Origin: Elysia marginata
Taxonomy: Eukaryota > Mollusca > Gastropoda > Plakobranchidae
Direction: 5' to 3'
Assembly: GCA_019649035.1 (NCBI GenBank)
Contig: BMAT01001957.1
Span: 1 to 31,489, forward strand
DNA length: 31,489 nt
Positions within the stretch are counted from its first letter, which is position 1; every line of letters begins with the position of its first letter. The notes beneath the pieces are model-generated. The model was not told where the DNA came from and did no database searches. It was given only the letters and a program-made list of their open reading frames with translations. Of this stretch, positions 17,971-29,000 are shown piece after piece. The translations under genes and the position numbers were made by a program.

Positions 17971-18335
17971 GCTCTAATTTTGAAAATTGTGCTTCTTTAA
18001 ACTTTTGAACATTACAAACTTTCCTCAGTTTTTATGATCATCTAAAAAGTACACTTTGGCTTTTTGTCAAAATTGAAAGAAGACAAATCTTTTCATATAA
18101 ATTGTGTTTTTTTCAAATGCAAATTTACGACTCTAACTATCAGGATTGTTAGATATAGAGACAAGCTTTGGAAAAATTATAATTATGAAAGTTAGAATTT
18201 TTTTCCCCATGATATTGAATCTATATAACAACAATGCGCTCGTGTATATAGAAGTGATGATACAGGGATTTAACAAATAAAACTTTGGGCACTTTGTATG
18301 GGGTGGAAGCTTTAAAGGGTGGTCTATTTTTTTCT

Positions 18336-18731
18336 TCAAAATATTAGCACCTTGGGCAGTGCAGAAATCGGCGCTCGGTTCACTGGGGGTGGTCTCAATC
18401 TGTGTGTTCTGTGATTTCTCGGTGGAGCTTTTATATTGTTTTGAGGGTGACTGTCTATTCCTTGAACTTTCCCCGGTGTGTCATGGTCTGGTTTAGGGCT
18501 CCAAGTTTGTCCAGTAATGATGGGGACAAGATGAGGATAGATAACGTATTCGACGTCACTGCCAAGTATAAGACTCAGGTGATTGTACCAGGGGATATCG
18601 ATGTCATGCGTCACGTTTATCTGGGTCAGGAGCCAGCTGACGTCAGTGGGATCTGCCAGTGCGTCCTTTCTGCCGGTAAAGATGGCCACCGGAACTGTGA
18701 TGTTGCTAGGGTAGTACAAAGGTGGGGTTGG
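18336..18731 (-). CDS. Lipase B exon 8: catalytic Asp and His, plus 52-residue extra tail
   Basis: Residues 338-468 plus TGA. Acceptor CTTTTGCAG. Contains [33 protein letters not shown] (Asp360) and [12 protein letters not shown] (His388). Where lipase A stops after ITGKPWTP, B reads [16 protein letters not shown] and continues through a basic, Pro- and His-containing stretch ([12 protein letters not shown]) to the stop. The core of this exon is much more alike between A and B at the DNA level than the other exons. Confidence 0.93.
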   Translation of the reverse strand, partial: PTPPLYYPSNITVPVAIFTGRKDALADPTDVSWLLTQINVTHDIDIPWYNHLSLILGSDVEYVIYPHLVPIITGQTWSPKPDHDTPGKVQGIDSHPQNNIKAPPRNHRTHRLRPPPVNRAPISALPKVLIF

Positions 18732-19984
18732 CTGCAAAAGAATTTAAAAGGTATCGGTATTTAACAATGACGTGGTTTATGTACATTTCTTCTGTTTACA
18801 TTATAATTTGAGTTTAGCATGTAGGCTACTTTACGTAAAGTTATGTACAGTGACTAAATAATTGTAACTAAATTATTCCAAGATTTTTGCAACTTATTAA
18901 GACTGAATTAATTTGAGCAAAGTCTTGCTGTTTCCTTTATTTTTCCCTTCTTATTCTTTTTAAAAATTTTCTCTTTAAGTTGGAAAGGATCCGTATATTT
19001 GTTTTTTGCATATTCGTTTTTTTCCTATCTTCTTTCTATCACCTTATCTCTAATTCAATGATTAGTGACGAAAAGACTTTAGGAAAGGGTGGATAACGAA
19101 ATTATGAAACTTCTTACCGTAGCGTTTGGGCTTTATCGCATGTAAAAAAGGAGCAAAAGGAAAAGAATATACTAGAGTATAGATGGTCGGGAATCGGAAG
19201 GAACCAAATGATTATACTGGATACGTCATACTATGATACCTTATGGTTTTCAAGTTGGGGCAAAATACCTGGTTATAAAACTATCAACAATTGAAGGCAT
19301 TATAATATTTTTTTAATTGGAAGGCATGAATTTTTTTCTATTCTGTGTGTACTTATACGAAATGTTAGTTTATCCTCAATTTCAAAAGTCAGGATTCTGC
19401 TTGATTTTTTAAATTTTTATAAAAATTCTACGAGACTTTATAGTAAAACAAAGCAAAAAAGTATAAAACAAATATTAGAAAAAAACATTGCAAAGTTTAC
19501 CACTGTGTAAGCTTTACCTGTCTATATCTCCGTTGATTGTCTGATGCCCCGTAGTCAAAGTGCTGAAACTGGTTGGTGTTCACTGCCTAAGAAAATAAAA
19601 CCAAAGATAGACAGTGTTCTCATAACTATTTATTTCAATCTCGTCTCATGTTTGTTGTAAAGAACAGGGGGGCCTAGATAGCTCAGTTGGTAGTGGCCTC
19701 GCTCCGTGGCCAAGAGGTCGCGGGTTCGAAACACAGCCGAGCACAGCCCGGGCCCCTTATGGTTGGGCCGGTGTCAGTATAATGTGACCGGCTGAGGCTA
19801 AGTCATGGTATCCCCGCTAGTCTCTGGGTGGCAGCCCGTAAATTGTCATTGGGACCCAAGCCCTGAGAGCACCTTTGAAGTGGAATTGGGCTTGTAAAAA
19901 TACCCTTCAATCAATCATGTAAAGAACAATATTATAACATTGATGATGATGATGATCATGATGACGATGAAGATGATGATGATG

Positions 19985-20070
<86 letters not shown>

Positions 20071-23000
20071 ATTGATGATGATAATGATAAAACCAAAGAT
20101 GGACAGTGTGTTCTGTGACCTGTATACTTGAACCTCGTCTGATATTTGTTGTAAAGAACAATAATATAACATTGATAAAAATATTATGCGGAAAAAATTT
20201 TAGTACTGTCTATGACAAAACTAAAAATATAGATTTACTATTCCTATAATCGACCCACAGGACTTTTGAGCTCTTTGAATCTGTGTTGTTTTAGTTTGCA
20301 CTGGCATAACTGACATAAAACCTTTATTTTGCGTTCTCCATTTGATCGGAGTGAAGAAAGAAACATAGGCAGGGGGAGATGATGGTAACGGGGTTAGGGT
20401 ATGTGACAAGAATAAAAGCTGAAAAGTCTAAAACAGGATTACAGGACTACAGGAAAATCATCTTGATGAGCCGGAGGCCTGTCGTTGACCTTGTACGCGA
20501 TTCCCACCGACTTGTGGAGATCAAAGAACTGGCTTGAGAGGGAAATCCACGCAGAATTTGTATCTGTTTAGTATTTTGTTAACTTAGTTTTTTTAATGAG
20601 AGAATATTTGGGGCAGTACAGTGATTTCGGGTAGGCTATTCCATGTCTCAACTATCTTAAGACCAAATAAGTAGTTTTGTCTTATATCCAGGTAGCAGTT
20701 TTGTTTTGCGAGTTTGTAGCAATGACCTCTTGTTCTAGTGTCTTCCTCGAATGTAAGATAGTCCTCAACATTAACGTTATAGAAACAATTGTTGGTTTTT
20801 ATATTTCTATCGAATTCCACGAAGTCTTCTATAGATTTATCTTGGGAGGTCTAAGGCTTGGGGCCTTTACTCGTACCTGAGATTCGATAGATCTGGTACT
20901 ATTTTTGTTGCCCGTCGTTGACCTTTTTCCGTTAAAAAATACGTCAGTTTTTTGGGGGGAGGACCATGCACACAGTTCTAATCATTGAGACTGGTAATAT
21001 TAATCATAATCTTCTTCGGAAATTCATCAAAAGTGATATCCGTACAACGAAAAAAAAACTTATTTATAACCGCTTCTTTTTGTACTCACTAAATTTTGAA
21101 ATGTTTTCCTACAGTGTTCAACCTTTTTTTCTTAGTTTAACTTATACATTTAGGAAACCCAATTTATTGCACAAAGTGAAAATACTGACGAAAGAAAAAG
21201 AAAACGAACAAAAATGCAAACTTAAGTTATGCTGAAAAAACCAGGCCACAGCAGTATAAGGGGTAACAAAAAGACAAACAAAAAAATAGCCAAAAACTGG
21301 AGAAAATAATTGTACACAGCTGAAATAAAACTCTCAAAATGGAAACTTTAAGCATTCGCATGAGGAAATTAATGAAAGAACGGCAAGACACAGGGAATAA
21401 GAAAAGAGGGTATTCTTCTATATAACTCAAACATAATATAAGCTAATTGAAGGTAGCTAAAAACGAACAAATAAAGTGCAAAGTCAGGAGCCCTTGTTGA
21501 GGAAAGAACACGTAAGTTCAAATCTTTATTTATAGAGCGCAACTGATTTAACAGCCGAGGTGACTGTCTTTGAAATCTTCTCATGATGTTATTTTACAGT
21601 CAGAACCAATTCTACTTGTTTTCCTACCTATCTGTCTGTCTTTCTGTCTCTCCCTCCCTTGAAATGAATAGTGACCACAATTACGCAAACAATTTTGATT
21701 TTTAATTTGTTTTAGTGTAAATTGGTGTGGTGGTTAATTTGAGGTAAGTCATCTACCTGCGCCCAATGCATGAGAAGTTTCGCGGATGTTGAAGACGGCA
21801 GCTGAGCATTGTAGACATCTATTCGGGACTGAAAAACAAAGCAAAACAAAGAATTAATTTAAATAATAACTTTTTCTGCTGTTCATTAACTTTAGTATAA
21901 GCTAGCACAATATTTTGGGTGATGTCTAACTCTAAGGGTTGTCTCGGTATATTAAATTAAACTCAGATACTAACAAGAAACTGTAGATTGCGTCCATAAT
22001 GCTTGAGCTCATTTCATGTATTATTCTTGCATGGAAAATTCATCTGCGATGAATCCTTTTTTGTAAAAAGGTACTAGAATTATTTAATTTTAAGGTAAAT
22101 AAATTATTCGATCTTTCCTTATACTTCATGGAGCTAAAAGGTTATTGATAATGACATACGGGATATTGATGTTGTGATGGCGACGATTCTGATGGTGGTA
22201 ATGGAACTTATATAGTGGGGATTATGATGATACGTAACAGTGATAGGGATGGTGGTTGTTCATGATGATGATAATGATGAGGATGGTAATGATGATGCTG
22301 TTGAGGATGGTATTGATAATGTTGATGATGAAATATAAAGTTTCACCTTGTCTATTGATCGACCATTTGCATCTCCTATAAGAAAAGACAGCCCCTGCAT
22401 GGACAGATCCTCGCCCAAACCATTATACAAGAGGTTTGACATCACCTTTGACATCTGTGAGCCACCTTTCACCTCTCCACCTCTAAACATATCCAAAAAG
22501 ATCTGGACAAAATTTAATAGATGCTTCAGAAGCTAATCTCACGGGGCTTAGACAAACATGTTAAACTCTTTAAGAAGTTATTACTAGCTTATAAGAGGTC
22601 AAATTTTACAAATTTTCGACAACGATCTTTCTAGATTGTAAGCGGAAGAAGACAAATAAACTAAAAAAAAAATATTTTCAGCCGCATCGTTTGTTGAACT
22701 ATGTAAAATTTAGTGTAGGTCTAGGTCTAAACATTAGTTTAAGAGTCTAACCATTTGACTTACATCTATCAATCAATTACAATATCTAGATTTAAGGGCT
22801 AGATTGGAAACTATCTTGATATCTTGAGCCTGTATTATACCTAGATCTACCAGGTATGTTCTCTAAGTAGCTTTCTTTTAGTTAAATTTAAGGAACAAAA
22901 ATTAGCAGCAACCTCAAATTTGAACCAAATGAGTTTTATCGTGTTCGCTATTTGAAAAAAGTCATCACTGCTGCCCAAGCTTTTCTCCAACTGACACAGT

Positions 23001-26000
23001 CTGCTGTCAAATGCGATCATGTAGATCGCTTTTTGCAGCCCTTTTGAAGCGACCCTTTGCTGCTAAAATATCTCTCGCAAAAGTTTTCCCATTAAAATTT
23101 TAAATAATCATTTATTTTGGGCTAAAAGGTAAATCCTAGCTCATTTCAGATAAGGAGGAAATCGAGGATAATCAATCAATTTCCAGCTGTAGAGAGCCAA
23201 ATCTTTGTCACCACTCTGACTGTGTGCACAAAGCTTTTGATATGGTGAAAAAACATACTGTCGTGTAGGTCATTTTATTTTCGAAATAAAAGATCTCATT
23301 TAGTATGGAATCGCCAATAATTTTTCAGTTTGAATTTACATTAGTATCTACAAGAACACGTCGCACACAAAAATGCTTTTCTTGTAAAAAAAAAAAAAAA
23401 AAAAGAGCATTATGCAAATGACCTAAAATGCACCTTGTTTTGGACGAACTGTTGCTGGTTATTGCTCAACTGACCACAATCAAAACTGACCACAACCAAG
23501 CAGCTGAATATCTTTTCAACTTAGTGTCTTATACTAAGGATTGGACTTTATCTCCAGTGAATATCCATTCCAAACATGATAACAAACATTCTACAACTTC
23601 CCCCTGCTCGTCCGTTTCCTTCCCCAAATCACGAGAAAAAAGAATCTCTCAAATATGCGACATCGATTATGCTGGAGATAAGTCTACTTAAAGAATGAAC
23701 AGCTATGAAGTCAAATTCGTTTAATATAGTAGCGTGAAACTCATTCAGAACATTTTATAAATCACACGTGTGCAATATTTGAGACATAATGATTGAGAGT
23801 TGTAGATTTATCAGAGAAAAGAAAGTTACTGTTGATGCAGAACTAGTAGCGTGGGTTTTGGGCGCCATTTTTCTTCCATTCTAGGGTCTGCGATTTATTG
23901 TTTTCTTCTATTTTAATCAATAGGGCTTGGGCTCTGCGTTTCAAGTTTTCTTAAGTCACCTCCTTCTTAATGGGAGCATAAAAGCGTATCAAAATAACAA
24001 GGAAATCTCCTTGAAGGCTCAAAGTTAAGCTTGTGTTTAAGAGTGAGCTGAGAAGATTCACAAAAAATGTATTTAGGTTTCAATGTTACAGTAGTTGCTA
24101 TGGCATTTCATTCTATCATTAGTGTCTCTTTTTTTGGTTTTGTAGCGGTCAAAATCATTTTTGCCATTTCTGACTTTCTTTGAAGTGGAGGCAATTTAAA
24201 AGCGCTTGACCATACAGTGGCGTAACGATAGTTGATTAAAATGCAAAAATGAATAAAGGTTATTTAAATTTCAATTATTCACACTCACCTTGATTTGCTT
24301 TGTAAATGGCACCAGCTGACGAAGACCTGACGTTACATGTCCAACATGTGCGACAGGGGCCAGAGCGATAAAATGTTTGATTTTTCTCGCGAAATACGGA
24401 TGCTCAGAGAACTTTGCAAATCCTATGGTGCTGCCTTGAGAATGGCCCACATAGTACAGCTGTTTGTCCTTTGTTATGTCCAATATGTAATCGATTTCCG
24501 CTGGCAGGTCGTACTCAGCCATCTCGTCCCAACTGCAGTGAAGTTTTTGATTTGTAAAAAGTTCATTAAAATTATTTTTCATCAGTGAAATTTTACTTTT
24601 CAATATTGATATGGAGCATGTTTTGATATGTGGTTATTTGGGTTAATTTTTTTCCAAAGCATTCCACCACTGTCCCATTCAGTTTAACAGAAATTGACGA
24701 CGGCATTGGGGTCTAGTGGTAGACATTTAGTATTCGGACCAAGAGGTTCATAGTTCGAACCGTATGTTTTGCATGGCTATATTTAGTTCTTGAAAAAGGA
24801 TATAATTTACACATTTTTCTTCACATTTTACTCCTGTGTGAGATCAAAGGCTAACTTGGTTGGTTATGGCCCGTCGGGGAATCTATGTATAGCGGCTAAA
24901 GGCTTCGTGGATTTAGTGCTATGTGATAATGCTCTTTTTCACATTTTATCTTATTTTCAATGATTTACTTGGTAACTGAAAATATTCACGAGAGCCAGTG
25001 GCATGGGCATGCAGGAAAAAGTACACGAATGTCTTGATTATGTTGACTTCTAGTGTGGCACCCTAGCATCGGAACCAATGATGCTGACAGGTGACAGTTG
25101 ACATGATTATTTCTTACATCAAGGTTTAAAACTCTGGTGACTATTATTATTGTAATACTATTATTATATGGAATAGTGTGATCATTTGTGAATTTGTTGA
25201 GTTCATTGCTCGATCGTAGTGGTCATCATCCACGGGAGCTTAATCTGCAGAGCCAAAGGATCCCCTATGAACTGTAACCTACACAAAATTAAAAAAAAAA
25301 GACAAGCGCTGGACAAAATGTCACAGATTTTCTAAACCCTGGACAATTCACTGAAAAAAAGTACAGTGAGAGTGTGTAGTGTGTGTGTGGTTAGTTTTGG
25401 TTCACTGTGGCTTAGCATGATAATGGAATCCAGTGAGCAATAGAAATGTTGATTCTTCCTGACAAAATTGTCGTCTTTTTTGTAAGTCTTTCTACTTCTG
25501 TTTACCGTACCGTAATATAGTTTTTTTTTATAAAGACTTTGCGTGGGGACGACGTAAACGTATGACGTAATGACACCCATAGAAAGCGTGGGTTTTACAG
25601 CATATGATTGTCTAACAGGCTCAGTCAGCCATCCTGGATTTTCTCCCCTATAGGCTTCGTCCTCCTGGGCGGGGCGATAACGCATGACTTCATGTGTCTC
25701 TTACGTGCCTTGTGTTTCTTCTCGTTTCGTTTATGCAGTCGTTTGTTCAGCTTGGCAGTCTTTTGTTCTCGTGTTCCCGTTGATATCAGTTAGTTAATAG
25801 ACAGGGGCAACTATTTCATATTAATACTCTATATGATCGTAAGAAAAATTGAGGACTAGATGGATTTAACCTCGTATGCCATGTCTGTGATATAAAGACT
25901 GCCAGTAATATTATCTTCTGTGTGCCATAGAAAGTGTGGAGAAAGAGTTTATTTTGTCGATGTTCAAAAAGAGATGAAGGGGTAGAGAATGAGAGGGAGC

Positions 26001-29000
26001 TGACCGCATGTAAGATGGGCCAGGACGTTTGAAACACGGCTTATGTTGCCCTAACCAATCTATCATAGATCTTTAAAAACAAATCAACCAATCAATCATC
26101 ATTTTAAAAACAATCAATCAAACAAAGTAAACCAATACAAGGCTAGGAGTTAAGTAAGGACTGTTACAAAACACCAAGAAGGCATAAATATAGTAGTGGC
26201 CCAGCTCCCATGGCGAGTCATTAGCTATTATTTTGCTGTAAATGTAAGGAGTACTTCTAGTCATGTGACCCTCACTCTATGTAGCTCCTTCTACCTCTTT
26301 TTGTTTTAGAAAGGGCCATTTCTTCTCAGTTGTTTGAGATGAAATGAAATTGAGATATAGATATATGGTACCTGAAGTCCCAGAACCCATACTGGCTAGG
26401 ACTTAGAAATGTGTGATTCTTCGAGTAAATGTTGCCGCGGTTATTTCCAAGCCAGACATCGACTCCTGCGTCAGCCAGCACGAAAGGCAAACTTTTATCT
26501 GCTGAATTTAACAACCAGGACTTGGAGCTGCTTGCAGTCCCATGCTGAAGTAGAGCTACTGGTCGTTGATCTGGGAGAGGGCAGACAACAATGAGAGGGG
26601 CGACAGTCATGTTCAATGTGTCATTGACAACAATGAGAAGGGCGTTAGTCATGTATATGTTACTGGCAACAGAGAGAAGGGCGTCAGTCATATTCAGTTA
26701 GTCACTGACAACAATGAGAAGGGCGTTAGTCATGTTCATTGGGTCACTGACAACAATGAGAAGGGCGTTAGTCATGCTCAATATGTTATTAACAACAGAG
26801 AGAAGGGCATCAGTCTTGTTCAGTGTGTCATTGACAATAATGAGAAGGGCGTTAGTCATGTTCAATGCGTCGTGACAATAAAGAGAAGGGCGATAGCCAT
26901 GTTCAATTTGTTACTAAGAACAGAGAAGGGCGCCAGTCATGTTCAATGTGTCATTGACAAGAATGAGAAATGAGTCAGCCACATTTAATATGTAACTGAT
27001 GCAGAGAGAAAGGCACCAGGCATGTTCAATGTATGACTTATATCAATACTACAAGTTAAAAGTTTCAGAATAAAATCTTTGATAAGAAAGAAACTCGTTC
27101 CATATGAATCCGTAACTTTTTACTCTGTTTCCATCGATTAAGTAGACAAACCCTTCGTTGTTTGTCATCAAGTTCATCTTTTCTATATAAAAATTGGCGA
27201 CAGTTTTGTTTCTTTAATTTCTAGAAATTCTTTATCCCAATCTTTTGCACACGAATAATTATGTAATTTTATTGTTTATAAACCTTTTTCCACGGGTCTG
27301 GTGTAGGTAGAGATGCTGAGGTCAATTCTATTAACGAACATTGAAAGAAAGTTTGGGGCGAGCGAGAAGGGAAAAGGTAATGGTTTATTAGCATCATCGT
27401 TTTAAATTTTTTTTTGTCCTTTTTATCACGGAACAACGTTTCCAACCATTTCTTAATGCATACATGCGACACATTTTTTTTAAAAAGTACTATTAATCAA
27501 ATATGAAAATTTATTAGTTAAGTTCTCGATTTAGGTAGGTAAATATTAGTTACTTTACCAGATGTGGTATTGGAATGACGTCCGTGTGGTATTCGTTGAA
27601 GTTCCAGTATGTAGCCGTCCCATGTGGTTACCCAATGTCTTTCACAAGGATACCCTTTGCTTGTGATCAGCTCAGGCTAAAATTTTCGACATAGATTTGG
27701 AGGAAGTTGTTTTCGATGATTCGTGAAAGGAAAAACAAAACAAATTTATCAATAAATATTTTGTATGTTTTTATTCATGAAAAGAGGAAGGAACATTTTA
27801 TAAAGTACGGGGTATTCAGAGTTTTTAAAGTATAAGTTTCAAGAAAAAGGAAAATTTTTCCTATATAAATGTACCGCTAGCGCTGGATGCAGAGAGGGGT
27901 ATACAGAGGATTGATTGATTGATTGAAGGGTATTTTTACAAGCCCAATTCCACTTCAAAGGTGCTCTCAGGGCTTGGGTCCCAATGACAATTTATGGGCT
28001 GCCACCCAGAGACTAGCGGGGATACCATGACTTAGCCTCAGGGTATACAGAGGAGAAACAAATCGTTTGTGATTGTGAGATACGGGAAGGAAAAGAGAGA
28101 GTAAGAAAGAGGGTAGAGAGAGATGCCAAAGAAAGACGTAAGGAGGGGAGTAGTTAATAATAGCATTTATAATAATGATGATGATGATGATAATAATAAT
28201 ATTATCAATATCAATAACAATTTTGATAACAACATAAATAATATTAATAACGAAAAAAATAACAACTTTAATAAGGATAATAATCTGAATAACAAAAAAA
28301 CAGCCTGTTTGTCAGGTAGGCACCATAAAACAAAATGAGACTAAAAAATCACGGAGCACTATCTTGAAATCATAAGTTTTCTGTCATATATATTGTCACT
28401 TTTCAAACAAACCTTTAGATCAAAGGGAAAAAATCAGGCCCCCTCCTAACTCTATCTAGAATAGTCTAGAGCAAAAACTAAAATCGCCACCATTATCAGA
28501 GACAAAGCACACCGTTTCGGCCCCGTGGTGGCAACGGTCGACCCCTTATGGGTCGGGAATGAGCGGAAAGGTGCCTCCCTCGCGACTCATCTTGGAGCGG
28601 AGGGTTTATAACATAGAAAAATACTAACAACGAAATGATAAACCCCCTACCCACATCCCACCTTATATACCCAACTCCCACCCCTCACGAGTAAAAAGCA
28701 ATAGATCTAACATTTAAGGTACTGAAAAGACTCAAATAAAATCTTGATGGAAAAGTGAATGCGAAATTATTTAACTTTTTTTTTATACTCACTGTAACTA
28801 ACCAACCGGGTAATAGAATAGAGATAGAAAAGGCACACGGAAAAAAATAAAAAATAAGGATAATAATAGTTGTAGTAATAGTAAATTTAGTAATAATAAT
28901 AATGATGATGATAATACTAATGATAAGAGTAAAAATGATGGCAATAATAATGATTATGATGAGAATGACAATAATAATAATAATAATAATAGTAATAGTA

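Larger units (their letters stand above)
16214..18335. other. Spacer downstream of lipase B
   Basis: AT-rich and mostly featureless apart from the possible TIR end at 16670, the hairpin at 17067 and the candidate poly(A) signal at 17965. No credible coding region. Confidence 0.5.
19595..20176. repeat. Local duplication flanking a GAT microsatellite
   Basis: ATAAAACCAAAGATAGACAG ... TTTGTTGTAAAGAACA ... ATATTATAACATTGAT on the left (19595-19945, split by the SINE at 19667-19917) recurs on the right at 20087-20176 (ATAAAACCAAAGATGGACAG ... TTTGTTGTAAAGAACA ... AATATAACATTGAT). The SINE is present only in the left copy, so it inserted after, or independently of, the duplication. Confidence 0.75.

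Noticed and set aside
18402..18764. 120-codon plus-strand frame
   Set aside because: Antisense shadow of lipase B exon 8, whose minus-strand reading carries the lipase motifs.
19667..19740. Functional tRNA gene
   Set aside because: A- and B-box-like motifs are present, but the acceptor arms do not pair and the same sequence recurs with a fixed body and target-site repeats, so it is a SINE head. The same applies to the tRNA-like heads at 7203, 8539, 9524 and 24702.
19907..20172. Poly-His, poly-Ile and poly-Met open frames
   Set aside because: They are the three readings of the (GAT)n microsatellite in lipase B intron 6, not genes.
26566..26973. 135-codon plus-strand frame with repeated NNEKGVSH units
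   Set aside because: It arises because the intronic minisatellite unit is 42 bp, a multiple of three. It has no start context, no splice support and runs into exon 3 antisense.
28123..28338. Asn/Asp-rich 71-codon frame
   Set aside because: Simple-repeat translation (GAT/AAT units) inside lipase B intron 1.
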